The position numbers were made by a program, and so were the translations under genes. A DNA stretch of 64,000 nt, from positions 2,468,001 through 2,532,000 of the forward strand of contig NZ_CP054861.1 in NCBI RefSeq assembly GCF_013459645.1, in the 5' to 3' direction. Source of the DNA: Martelella sp. NC20. Lineage in GTDB: Bacteria > Pseudomonadota > Alphaproteobacteria > Rhizobiales > Rhizobiaceae. The notes beneath the pieces are model-generated. The model ran no database searches. It saw only the letters and a list, made by a program, of their open reading frames with translations, and had not been told where the DNA came from. Positions 17,996-26,364 of the stretch are shown one piece after another; the first letter of the stretch is position 1; every line of letters begins with the position of its first letter.

Positions 17996-19234
17996 ATGAC
18001 CAAATCCAGGCATTTCACCATTATCGGCGGCGGCCAGTCCGGTCTTCAGCTTGGCATCGGCCTGCTGAAGGCCGGCCATGACGTGCGCATCGTGCAGAAC
18101 CGCACCGGCGCGGAGATCGAAAACGGCAAGGTCCTTTCCAGCCAGTGCATGTTCGATGCCGCGCTTCAGAACGAACGCGATCTCGGGATCAATTTCTGGG
18201 AGGCCGATTGTCCGACGGTCGATTCCATCAACTTCACGGTCCCAGCACCGGATGCGCCCGGCGTCAAGGCAATCGACTGGAACGGCAAGCTCGACAATTA
18301 CGCCCAGAGCGTCGACCAGCGGGTGAAGATCCCGCGCTGGATGCAGGAATTCACCCGTCTCGGCGGCGACATGGTGATCCATGACGCAAGCCTTGACGAT
18401 CTCGAGACCTATGCCAAGGAAAGCGACCTCGTGATCGTCGCCGCCGGCAAGGGCGATATCGCAAGGATGTTCGAGCGTGACGCCGAGCGCTCGCCCTATG
18501 ACAGGCCGCAGCGCGCGCTGGCGCTGACCTATGTCACCGGCATGGCGGCGCGCCCCGATCACTCGGCGGTCAGCTTCAACCTCATTCCAACGGTCGGGGA
18601 ATATTTCACCTTTCCGGCGCTGACGGTGTCAGGCCCGTGCGACATCATGGTGTTCGAGGGCATTCCCGGCGGCCCGATGGATTGCTGGAAGGATGTGAAA
18701 TCGCCGGAGGAGCATCTGGCGAAGTCGAAATGGATCCTCGACACTTTCCTGCCATGGGAAGCCGAGCGCAACACCGATATCGCGCTGACCGACGACAACG
18801 GCATTCTCGCCGGCGCGTTTCCGCCCACGGTGCGCAAGCCGGTCGGGCATCTGCCATCCGGGGCCATCGTCCTTGGTCTCGCCGATGCGGTCTGCCTCAA
18901 CGACCCGATCACGGGGCAGGGGTCCAACAACGCCTCCAAGGCGGCGAAATGCTATCTCGACGCGATCCTTGCCCATGGCGACAACGCCTTCGACGAGGCC
19001 TTCATGGTCGCGACCTTCGAGGCCTACTGGTCCTACGCGCAGTTTGTGGTCGGATGGACCAATGCGCTTCTGGCCCCGCCGCCGCCCCATGTGCTCAACA
19101 TCATGGGTTCGGCCCAGGCCTATCCGGAGCTTGCAAGGCGCATCGCCAACGGCTTCAACGATCCGAGCGACTTCTTCCCGTGGTTCGCGGTTCCCGAGGA
19201 AGCGGACGCCTACCTCTCCCGGCTTGCGGCATAG
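17996..19234 (+). CDS. StyA-like FAD monooxygenase (styrene/indole monooxygenase family)
   Basis: A 412-residue group E flavoprotein monooxygenase that would epoxidise indole or styrene using FADH2 from the reductase. Visible features are FAD-binding GGGQSG (11-16), VIVAAGKGDIARMFERD followed by SPYDRPQRAL (a hallmark of StyA, which has SPFEKPQRAL at the same place), and the second FAD motif around NDPITGQGSNNAS. Length equals StyA (about 415). It is third in the reductase-SDR-oxygenase cluster with AAAAGGGGA before the ATG. The accompanying SDR and AraC regulator point to the indole clade rather than the styrene clade, because no styrene oxide isomerase is present. Confidence 0.87.
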   Translation: MTKSRHFTIIGGGQSGLQLGIGLLKAGHDVRIVQNRTGAEIENGKVLSSQCMFDAALQNERDLGINFWEADCPTVDSINFTVPAPDAPGVKAIDWNGKLDNYAQSVDQRVKIPRWMQEFTRLGGDMVIHDASLDDLETYAKESDLVIVAAGKGDIARMFERDAERSPYDRPQRALALTYVTGMAARPDHSAVSFNLIPTVGEYFTFPALTVSGPCDIMVFEGIPGGPMDCWKDVKSPEEHLAKSKWILDTFLPWEAERNTDIALTDDNGILAGAFPPTVRKPVGHLPSGAIVLGLADAVCLNDPITGQGSNNASKAAKCYLDAILAHGDNAFDEAFMVATFEAYWSYAQFVVGWTNALLAPPPPHVLNIMGSAQAYPELARRIANGFNDPSDFFPWFAVPEEADAYLSRLAA

Positions 19235-19251
19235 GGCTACGACAACAAACT

Positions 19252-19372
19252 CCGTCATGCCGGCCTTGAGCCGGCATCCAGGGCGGCATGGCGATGTCTC
19301 TCCTTCTATCTTCGAACAGGAGGAAGCGTTCTCCGCATGGCCCTGGACCCCGGCTCAAGGCCGGGGTGACGG
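19252..19372. repeat. Paired-palindrome intergenic repeat (copy A)
   Basis: Two GC hairpins bracket a variable centre: TGCCGGC-cttga-GCCGGCA (19258-19276) and CCCCGGC-tcaag-GCCGGGG (19348-19366), with outer ends CCGTCATG and GTGACGG. The same composite occurs inverted at 56991-57110. It lies just after the oxygenase gene, where the first hairpin could also end or stabilise that transcript. Confidence 0.82.
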
Positions 19373-19523
19373 AAAACTCGCAGGCGGCCGTGTTCGCCAA
19401 TCCTGTGGCGACCATCTGCGATGATTGTGCCGCGCTGGACTTGATGCCACGAATTGTTTCAATATTCTTGTTCGCAGCGGCAGGGGGGCCGCATGTCCTG
19501 GAGGGGTGAAATTGGAGAACAGC

Positions 19524-20462
19524 GTGAGCTACAGGGCGAGCGATCCGCTCGAGGCCGAATACTACATGACCCGGTCGTTCTGCGATCATCGCCTTGAGGT
19601 CTATGCCGGCCGTCAGGTCGGCTTCCGCCACCACGCCGTCAAAACCGCCTGCGGGGCTTTCAACCGTCTCGAATATGGCGCCGAGATCGAGGTCAGCGCC
19701 CGTGGTTTCGAAGAATTCTACATGCTCGAAATGCCGCTGAGTGGCGGGGTGCGGATCGATTTTGGCAATGCCGAGATCAATTCCGCGCCGGGGCAGGCGC
19801 TGCTGCTCTCGCCCGGCCCTCGGTTCCGGTCGCGCTGGCAGTCCGCGACCCGGCAGTGGATGCTCCAGATCGACCGCTGTCGTCTCGAACAACGAATTGC
19901 CCGCCTGACCCATCGCGACCGCGCCGAAACCCCGATCTTCGACCCGGTGATCAATCTGGAGACGGCCCACGGAAGGCGGCTTCTGGAGGCCTTTCAGGTG
20001 CTGGCGGCCGACCTTTCGGATGGCGCAGGCGACGAGGACGACCCGCAGCGCGAGGCGATTACCGACCGGATCATCGACCTGATTTTAGGCAATGTTCCAT
20101 ATCTGAACGGCCGTTCGGTGGTTCCCGACCGCCTGAGCGCCACGCCGCGTCACGTGAAGCGGGTGATGGAGATGTTTCATGCCCGGTTCAGCGAGCGGCT
20201 GTCGATGTCGGTGATCGCCCGGGAAACCGGCGTCTCGGAACGCGCTCTCTATGAGGGTTTCCAGCGCCATTACCAGAAGTCGCCCTACGAGATGCTGACC
20301 AGGGTCCGGGTGGAAGAGGCCCGCCGGCTCATCGTCGAGGAGGGTGTTGCGGCCAGCGATGCGGCCCGGCGCGTCGGCATCCGCCATCTCGGCCGGTTCT
20401 CGTCCACCTATCGTGCCTTCTTCGGCATTCTGCCATCTCAGGATAGCAAAAGCCGGCACTGA
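19524..20462 (+). CDS. AraC-family regulator with XylS-type ligand-binding domain (second copy)
   Basis: A 312-residue regulator with the same layout as the one at 15500-16489: an AraC_binding_2-like domain (FNRLEYGAEIEV, FYMLEMPLSGGVRI, LLLSPGPRFRSRW) and a C-terminal HTH_18 (MSVIARETGVSERALYEGF, GIRHLGRFSSTYRAFFGILPS). Three starts are possible: GTG 19506, TTG 19512 (GGAGGGG upstream) and GTG 19524 (GGAG 7 bases upstream, chosen). It lies between the oxygenase cluster and the TrpA-like/ABC operon on the same strand and could serve either or both. Confidence 0.85.
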   Translation: MSYRASDPLEAEYYMTRSFCDHRLEVYAGRQVGFRHHAVKTACGAFNRLEYGAEIEVSARGFEEFYMLEMPLSGGVRIDFGNAEINSAPGQALLLSPGPRFRSRWQSATRQWMLQIDRCRLEQRIARLTHRDRAETPIFDPVINLETAHGRRLLEAFQVLAADLSDGAGDEDDPQREAITDRIIDLILGNVPYLNGRSVVPDRLSATPRHVKRVMEMFHARFSERLSMSVIARETGVSERALYEGFQRHYQKSPYEMLTRVRVEEARRLIVEEGVAASDAARRVGIRHLGRFSSTYRAFFGILPSQDSKSRH

Positions 20463-20644
20463 AGACGGCTGCCGCCTTGGTCCGGCGGCGTTTCGATGCG
20501 CGCCTTATCCACATTCTGCATAAATCAGCGTCCGGCGCGGATCGAAGCCCGCGCGCGGGATGACAACCGCGTGACATTGCCGCATCTTCCCCAGCAACGG
20601 CGAAGGACGCCGGTTTGGAAAATGGACGGCGAGGCGGATTGGCA

Positions 20645-21424
20645 ATGAATGCCGGTATCGAGATACAGGAAAGCAGGACGGGCGGGCGGGGCTTGCCGGC
20701 AACGCCGCTTCTGAGCTGCTATTTCCCGTTGGGAGATGCCCGGGTCTCCACCGAGCTCCTCGATATCTATGCCGGCGAGGGCGTCGACGTCATCGAGATC
20801 GGCATGGCCTCGCCAGATCCCTTCCTCGACGGGCCGGATGTCCGCCAGTCCATGCTGCGCGCCGATCGCAATCGCTGGCGGGCGGATCTCGACGCGGTTC
20901 TGGAGCGGCTGGCGCGGTTTCGAAATCCGCCGCGCGCGCTGTTGATGACCTATGCCGATCCGGCCCATCCCGGGCTTGGCGATGCCGGTCTCTGGCGCGG
21001 GCTCGACAGTCTTCTGGTGGTGGCAAGGCAAGGCGATCCGCTGGCGGCGCGGCTGGAACGGGCTGCCACAGACGCCGGGGTAGCGCTCTCGCCGTTTCTG
21101 TCGCTGCCGTTGGATGAAATGGCCATGCAGCGCGCGCGCGACGCCGGTTTCTATATTATGCTGCAGGCGCATGCGGGCGCGACCGGACCACGCGAAACGC
21201 TCGATCCCGAAAGCGCCGGGCGCATCGCGCGGCTGCGCGCGGCGGGCGCCGGCAAGCCGATCCTTCTGGGTTTCGGCATTTCGGGCGGCGGGCAGGCGCG
21301 CCAGGCGATGGAACTCGGCGCCGATGGCGTCATCGTCGGATCAAAGGTGCTGCGCGCAGCCCTTGCCGGCGGCGATGCGCTGCGGGAGCTGTTGCGTGAT
21401 CTCAGGAGCGGGCTCGATGCGTGA
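20645..21424 (+). CDS. TrpA-like TIM-barrel protein 1 (divergent tryptophan synthase alpha homologue)
   Basis: A 259-residue protein that aligns with TrpA along its length but is clearly divergent. The TrpA catalytic pair is conserved with the right spacing: Glu51 in VIEIG (TrpA Glu49) and Asp62 in FLDGPDVRQ (TrpA Asp60). The phosphate-gripping elements are also there: AHAGATGPRE (loop 6 region), GFGISGGGQ and GVIVGSKV. Retro-aldol chemistry on a phosphorylated substrate is therefore plausible. It starts at ATG 20645 and its last codons overlap the kinase start by 8 bases, so it is translationally coupled to sugar-type kinase and ABC genes, not to trp genes. It is first of two TrpA-like genes in the operon. 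Confidence 0.82.
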   Translation: MNAGIEIQESRTGGRGLPATPLLSCYFPLGDARVSTELLDIYAGEGVDVIEIGMASPDPFLDGPDVRQSMLRADRNRWRADLDAVLERLARFRNPPRALLMTYADPAHPGLGDAGLWRGLDSLLVVARQGDPLAARLERAATDAGVALSPFLSLPLDEMAMQRARDAGFYIMLQAHAGATGPRETLDPESAGRIARLRAAGAGKPILLGFGISGGGQARQAMELGADGVIVGSKVLRAALAGGDALRELLRDLRSGLDA

Positions 21425-22892
21425 CGATGCCTATGTGATCGGCTTCGATATCGGCTCGACCGCCGTCAAGGCCGGACTTTTCACCCTTGGCGGCGCGGTG
21501 GTCGATCACTGGAGCCGGAATTATCCGACCGAACGGCCCGGCCCGGGCCTCGTCGAGCAGGACCCGCAGCACTGGCTCGATGGCGTGCGAGACGCGATTG
21601 ACGGCCTGCTTGACGGTCGCGACCCGGAGCGGGTGGTTGCCGTCGGGCTTTGCAGCCAGGTCAACACCGATGTGTTCGTGGATGCGGCGGGAAACCCGCT
21701 CGCGCCCGCCATCGTCTGGCAGGACGTGCGGGCCGCGCGCGAGGCCGAGGCGCTCGACAGGACGATCTCGCCGGAAGAGAAAAAGGCATGGTGGGGCGCG
21801 GACATGCCGATCGGCGCGAGCCATGCGCTTGCCAGGATGATGTGGTTTCAAAAGCATCATCCGGACCTCTGGGAAAAGACCCGCTACGTGCTGTCGCCCA
21901 AGGATTATTGCCTGCTGCGGCTGACGGGAACGGCGGTTGCCGATCCGATCGCGTCCTTCGGCCATGTCGGTCTCGATCTCAGCTATATCGATCCGCTGAT
22001 CGCCCGCGTCGAGGGTGCTGCCGAACGGCTGCCGCCGCTTCGCTTCTTCACCGATATCGCCGGCGAGATGGCGCTTGGCAGCCACGCCCGCCGCGTTCCG
22101 GTGATCGTGGGCACCATGGATGCCTGGGGCAATCTGTTCGGCTGCGGCGTGTTCAGGGCCGGGCAGGGCATGTATGTCAGCGGCACCAGCGAAATTCTGG
22201 CGCTTGCGGGCGAAAGACGCATCGGCGCGCCGGGCGTTGTCACCTTCGCCGCCGTCGATGATCTGGTCGTCAATGCCGGACCGACGCAGAGCGGGGCGGA
22301 TTCGCTGCGCTGGTGGAGCCGCACCGTGGGCGTCGAGCCGGCCGATGTCGCGGCCCTTGCCGGAAAGGCCGACCGCGATGGCCGGCCGGTGCTGTTCCTG
22401 CCGCATCTGGAAGGCGAGCGTGCGCCGTTGTGGGACGCCGATATCCGCGGCTCGTTCATCGGCCTCGACAGCCGCACAAGCGGGCCGGAATTCGCGCTCG
22501 CGGTGCTGGAGGGGGTGGCGCTCTCGGCCCGGCATCTGTTCAATTCGCTGACCGAGGCGGCGGGTTACCGCCCCGAATGGCTGCTTTATGGCGGCGGCGG
22601 CGCGCGCTCGGATCTGTGGAGCCAGATCCGTGCCGATTGTCTCGGCGTGGCGCTTCACCGGTTCTCCTATAATGACGTCGGCTGTCTTGGCGCGGGCATC
22701 ATGGCGGCGGTCGGCGTCGGGGCGTTTGCGACGATCGCGGAGGCCGTTCCGGCCATGACCTCGGTCCAGACCGTGTTCGAGCCCGACCCGCGCCGGGCGC
22801 GGCGCTATGACCGCATGTTCGAGGCCTATATCAAGGCCATCGATGCGCTGAAACCCATCGGAATCATCGAAACGGGCGACCCGCCCCGCTAA
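21417..22892 (+). CDS. FGGY-family carbohydrate kinase (xylulokinase-like)
   Basis: A 491-residue ATP-dependent kinase of the FGGY family, which phosphorylates polyols and ketoses such as glycerol and xylulose. Motifs: phosphate-1 GFDIGSTAVKAG (9-20), sugar region GLCSQVNTDVFVDAAGNPL and IVWQDVRA, catalytic Asp235 in GTMDAWGN, and the adenosine motif LLYGGGGARSDLW. The start is ATG 21417, inside the end of the TrpA-like gene, with AGGAGCG 7 bases before it. Its place between a TrpA-like enzyme and a ribose-type importer suggests it phosphorylates the imported compound. FGGY substrate cannot be named from sequence alone. Confidence 0.9.
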   Translation: MRDDAYVIGFDIGSTAVKAGLFTLGGAVVDHWSRNYPTERPGPGLVEQDPQHWLDGVRDAIDGLLDGRDPERVVAVGLCSQVNTDVFVDAAGNPLAPAIVWQDVRAAREAEALDRTISPEEKKAWWGADMPIGASHALARMMWFQKHHPDLWEKTRYVLSPKDYCLLRLTGTAVADPIASFGHVGLDLSYIDPLIARVEGAAERLPPLRFFTDIAGEMALGSHARRVPVIVGTMDAWGNLFGCGVFRAGQGMYVSGTSEILALAGERRIGAPGVVTFAAVDDLVVNAGPTQSGADSLRWWSRTVGVEPADVAALAGKADRDGRPVLFLPHLEGERAPLWDADIRGSFIGLDSRTSGPEFALAVLEGVALSARHLFNSLTEAAGYRPEWLLYGGGGARSDLWSQIRADCLGVALHRFSYNDVGCLGAGIMAAVGVGAFATIAEAVPAMTSVQTVFEPDPRRARRYDRMFEAYIKAIDALKPIGIIETGDPPR

Positions 22893-22932
22893 CGGGTCAG
22901 ACATGAGCCAAAGAAACGAGAGGAACAGTCAC

Positions 22933-23850
22933 ATGAAACTGATCGGAACAACCCTTGCAGCGCTCGCGCTGTCATTTGCCGGAACAACCGCCGCATTCGC
23001 GACCGATGTCACCATTCTCACCCCCTATATCAGCTCGATCCCGACCAATGAGATGGCGCAAAGCTTCAAGGCGGAAGGCGAGAAACGCGGCTGGAACGTG
23101 ACCATCATCGACACGCGCAACGATTTCGGCCAACTCGCCTCGCGCATGGAAGACACGGTCAACGCCAAGGCCGACGCCATCGTGCTGATCTCGACCGATC
23201 CGGGCCAGGTCGGCGATCAGGTCGACATGGCGGCGGATGCCGGCATTCCGGTGATCTCGCTCGACGGCTCGAAGCACGACAATGTCGATGTCAACGTCAC
23301 CTCGAACAATTTCGAGCTCGGCACCCAGCTTTCCGAGGCGCTGTTCAAGGCGCTGGACGGCAAGGGCAATATCGTCAAGTTCTTCCACTCCGCCCATCCG
23401 GGCGTTCACCAGCGCGAGCTGGGTCTCGATGCGACGCTGGAGAAATACCCGGATATCAAGGTGATCGCCGATCATTTCGTCAAGGTGCCGGGCCCGGTCG
23501 ATGACGGCCGCATCGCGATGGAAAACATCCTGCGCCAATATGGCGATCAGATCGACGGCGTCTGGGCCGCCTTCGACGATCCGGGCATCGGCGCGGAACT
23601 GGCGACGGAATCGGAACTGCCGGATTCCAGCCTGATCATCATGGGCATTGACGGCAACGAACAGGCCGTCGACATGATCAAGTCCTGCACCCACTACAAG
23701 GCGACCTTCCGCCAGGATTTCCCCGGCATGGCGGCGGTCGGGGCCGAAGAGCTTGAAAAAATCCTCGGCGGCGGCGCGGCCGAAAGCGATGAAATCTACG
23801 TGCCGGCGGTCATGATCACGCCGGAAACGCTCGGCGTGACCTGCCCCTGA
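22933..23850 (+). CDS. Periplasmic sugar-binding protein, RbsB/type 1 PBP family
   Basis: A 305-residue binding protein for an ABC importer. The Sec signal is MKLIGTTLAALALSFAGTTA followed by AFA, with cleavage near residue 24. The mature part is a two-lobed Peripla_BP_4 fold: TPYISSIPTNEMAQSFKAEG at the first strand, VLISTDPGQVGDQVDMAADA, and GVWAAFDDPGIGAELA followed by MGIDGNEQA in the second lobe. GAGAGGAA lies 8 bases before ATG 22933. It precedes the ATPase and permease of the same importer. These proteins bind sugars and polyols, which limits but does not fix the ligand. Confidence 0.92.
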   Translation: MKLIGTTLAALALSFAGTTAAFATDVTILTPYISSIPTNEMAQSFKAEGEKRGWNVTIIDTRNDFGQLASRMEDTVNAKADAIVLISTDPGQVGDQVDMAADAGIPVISLDGSKHDNVDVNVTSNNFELGTQLSEALFKALDGKGNIVKFFHSAHPGVHQRELGLDATLEKYPDIKVIADHFVKVPGPVDDGRIAMENILRQYGDQIDGVWAAFDDPGIGAELATESELPDSSLIIMGIDGNEQAVDMIKSCTHYKATFRQDFPGMAAVGAEELEKILGGGAAESDEIYVPAVMITPETLGVTCP

Positions 23851-23919
23851 CGCGCCGTTTTAAAACCGGAGCTGCCGATGCCGGCGGCTCCGTCTCTCAC
23901 ATTTCACGGGGCAATCAAC

Positions 23920-25434
23920 ATGTTGCTGAGCATCACAGGGCTTGAAAAGCGCTTCAGCGGCGCGCGCGCGCTTGCCGGCGCTGATCTTGCGGTCGAGGCA
24001 GGCTCCGTGCACGGGCTTCTGGGCGAAAACGGCGCCGGCAAGTCGACCCTGATCAAGACGCTTTCCGGCCTGATCGCGCCGGATGCGGGCGAGATCCTGA
24101 TCGACGGCAAGCCGGTCGCAATCGAGAATGTCCGCCATGCCGAGGCGCTCGGCTTTCGCTTCATCCATCAGGAACTGAGCCTGGTGCCGCATTTCACGGC
24201 GGTGGAGAATGCCTTTGTCGGCAGGCGCTACCCGAAACGCGGCCCGTTCATCGACCGCGGACAAATGGCTGCCGAGATCGCCGAGACCGCCCGCGATATC
24301 GCGCCCGACCTGCCGCTCGACGTGCCGGCGGCACGGCTGACCACTGGCCAGAAACAGCTTGTCGAGATCATCCGCGCGCTGATCGGCGAACCGGCGCGAC
24401 TGGTGGTGATGGACGAGCCCACGGCCTCGCTGTCGGATGGCGAGGCGCGGCGGCTATACCGGGCGGTTGCGCGGCTTGCCGAACGCGGCGTCGCCGTTAT
24501 CTTCATCTCCCATCGGCTCGACGAGGTCATGGAAATCTGCGACCGGTTCACCGTGCTCAGAAACGGCGCGACTGCCGGGGCAGGGGCCATCGGCGATATC
24601 GATCGGGCCGGCCTCGTGCGCCTGATGTCCGGTCGCGAGGAAGTGCGGCTGACGCCGGCTTCGATGACGGTTGGCGCTCCGACCGTGCTGAAGGTCAGCG
24701 ACCTGCCTTTCGGCGCGCATGGCTCGCGGGTTTCCTTCGATATCCGGGCCGGCGAAATCCTCGGCCTTTACGGCCTTGTCGGCGCGGGCCGGTCTTCGCT
24801 GATGAAGATCGTCTGGGGCGCGACGCCTCATGGCGAGGGCGAAATCAGCCTTGAAGGCAAAGTGCTTCGTCCGGGCCGCATCGGCGACCGGATCGCGCGC
24901 GGCGGCGCCTACGTGCCGGAGGATCGCCGCCACGAGGGGCTGATCGTGAGCCGCACGATTGCCGAAAATCTTGCGATTTCCAATCTTGCCTCCGTGCGCG
25001 CTTCCTCCGACCTGCCCTGGACCAGCGTTTCCGCACTGAAGCGCCGGGCGGAACAGGTGCGTGACGCGCTGTCGGTCAAGATGGGCTCGCCCTTCGCCAA
25101 ACCGCTGACGCTGTCGGGCGGCAACCAGCAGAAACTGCTTTTCGGCCGCTGGCTCGGACGGCCGGTCCGGCTTCTCATTCTGGACGAGCCGACGCGCGGC
25201 GTCGATGTCGGCGCGAAGGCGGAAATCCACGCGGTCGCGCGCCGTTTCGCCGATGAGGGCGCGGCGGTGCTGATGACGACCTCCGACATGGACGAATTGC
25301 TGGCGCTCTCCACCCGCGTTCTCGTGCTCGCCGGCGGCGAGGTGACCGCAGAGCTTGCCGGCGCGGCGCTCACGCCCGCGCGCATCATCGACGCCGCCTT
25401 TCAACATCAATCACGGAAAGACCCCGCAGCATGA
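23920..25434 (+). CDS. Sugar ABC importer ATPase, two ABC domains (RbsA/MglA-like)
   Basis: A 504-residue cytoplasmic ATPase of the ribose/galactose type. Domain 1 has Walker A GENGAGKS (about residue 36) and Walker B LVVMDEPTASLS. Domain 2 has the degenerate P-loop GLVGAGRSSLM, as is normal for RbsA, then AYVPEDRRHEGL, LSGGNQQKLLFGRWLGR and LLILDEPTRGVDVGAK. The start ATG 23920 is preceded by CACGGGG. Its stop overlaps the permease ATG (ATGA). Confidence 0.93.
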   Translation: MLLSITGLEKRFSGARALAGADLAVEAGSVHGLLGENGAGKSTLIKTLSGLIAPDAGEILIDGKPVAIENVRHAEALGFRFIHQELSLVPHFTAVENAFVGRRYPKRGPFIDRGQMAAEIAETARDIAPDLPLDVPAARLTTGQKQLVEIIRALIGEPARLVVMDEPTASLSDGEARRLYRAVARLAERGVAVIFISHRLDEVMEICDRFTVLRNGATAGAGAIGDIDRAGLVRLMSGREEVRLTPASMTVGAPTVLKVSDLPFGAHGSRVSFDIRAGEILGLYGLVGAGRSSLMKIVWGATPHGEGEISLEGKVLRPGRIGDRIARGGAYVPEDRRHEGLIVSRTIAENLAISNLASVRASSDLPWTSVSALKRRAEQVRDALSVKMGSPFAKPLTLSGGNQQKLLFGRWLGRPVRLLILDEPTRGVDVGAKAEIHAVARRFADEGAAVLMTTSDMDELLALSTRVLVLAGGEVTAELAGAALTPARIIDAAFQHQSRKDPAA

Positions 25435-26363
25435 CCGGTCTCGTCAGACGTTACGGCACGCTCGCCGCGCTTGTCGTCATCATCGTCGCCTTCTCGATCG
25501 CGTCTCCCAATGCGTTCGGTTCGGTGAACAACCTGATCAACATCACCCAGCAGATGACCCTGCTCGCCATCGTCGCGATCGGCGCGACCGTCGTCATGGC
25601 TGTCGGCGAGTTCGATCTTTCGACCGCCTCGATCGTGTCGTTCGGCGGGATTTTCGTGGTCGTCCTGTTCAAGCTCGGCGTACCGGCCCCGCTTGCCTGC
25701 GTGATCGTGCTCGCGGCGGCTTCCGTGTTCGGCATGGTCTCCGGCTTCGTGGTTGCGCGTTTCGAGGTGCTGTCCTTCATCGCCACGCTGGCGGTCGGCA
25801 CGATCGTCGGCGGCATCACCTTCTGGCTCAGCGAGGGCGCGACGCTGTTCGGCGACATTCCGGCGGGCTTCCGCGATATCGGCCGCGGCCGCACATTTGG
25901 TCTTCCTACGCTGACCTGGTGGCTGATCGGCATCGCCATCCTGGCCTGGCTGATCCTCGACAAGTTCGAGATCGGACGCAGGCTCTACGCGATCGGCGGC
26001 AACCGCGAGGCGGCGCGCCTTGCGGGCGTGCGGATCGTTTCCAACACGATGTTCGCCTTCATCGTCTCCGCCGTGTTCTCCGCGCTGGTCGGCATCCTTT
26101 TGACCGCGCGCATCGGCTCGGCCGGGCCGACGGGCGGCGGCGGCTATCTGCTGTCTGCCTATGCGGCCGTGTTTCTCGGCATGACCGCGTTTCGTGAGGG
26201 CGAGGCCAATGTGCCGGGTACGCTGGTGGGCGCTGCGATCATCGCGGTCATCGGCAACGGGCTCACCATTCTCGGCGTCTCCACCTTCCTGCAGGATATC
26301 ATCACAGGAACCATCATCCTGGCCGCCGTGCTGGTCCGCCGCGCCGGAAAGGAGAGGGGCTGA
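25431..26363 (+). CDS. Sugar ABC importer permease (RbsC-like)
   Basis: A 310-residue inner-membrane permease of the BPD_transp_2 family with about eight to nine hydrophobic segments. Typical family strings are VAIGATVVMAVGEFDLSTAS, TLAVGTIVGGITFWLSEG, FEIGRRLYAIGGNREAARLAG and GGGYLLSAYAAVFLGMT. It is translationally coupled to the ATPase gene and is followed after one base by the TrpB-like gene, so transport and the TrpB/TrpA-like proteins are made from one transcript. Confidence 0.93.
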   Translation: MTGLVRRYGTLAALVVIIVAFSIASPNAFGSVNNLINITQQMTLLAIVAIGATVVMAVGEFDLSTASIVSFGGIFVVVLFKLGVPAPLACVIVLAAASVFGMVSGFVVARFEVLSFIATLAVGTIVGGITFWLSEGATLFGDIPAGFRDIGRGRTFGLPTLTWWLIGIAILAWLILDKFEIGRRLYAIGGNREAARLAGVRIVSNTMFAFIVSAVFSALVGILLTARIGSAGPTGGGGYLLSAYAAVFLGMTAFREGEANVPGTLVGAAIIAVIGNGLTILGVSTFLQDIITGTIILAAVLVRRAGKERG

Positions 26364-26364
26364 C

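Noticed and set aside
16565..18562. A 665-codon minus-strand open frame
   Set aside because: It is the antisense shadow of the flavin reductase, SDR and StyA-like genes, which carry clear motifs.
21402..22904. A 500-codon minus-strand open frame
   Set aside because: It is antisense to the FGGY kinase and has no domain.
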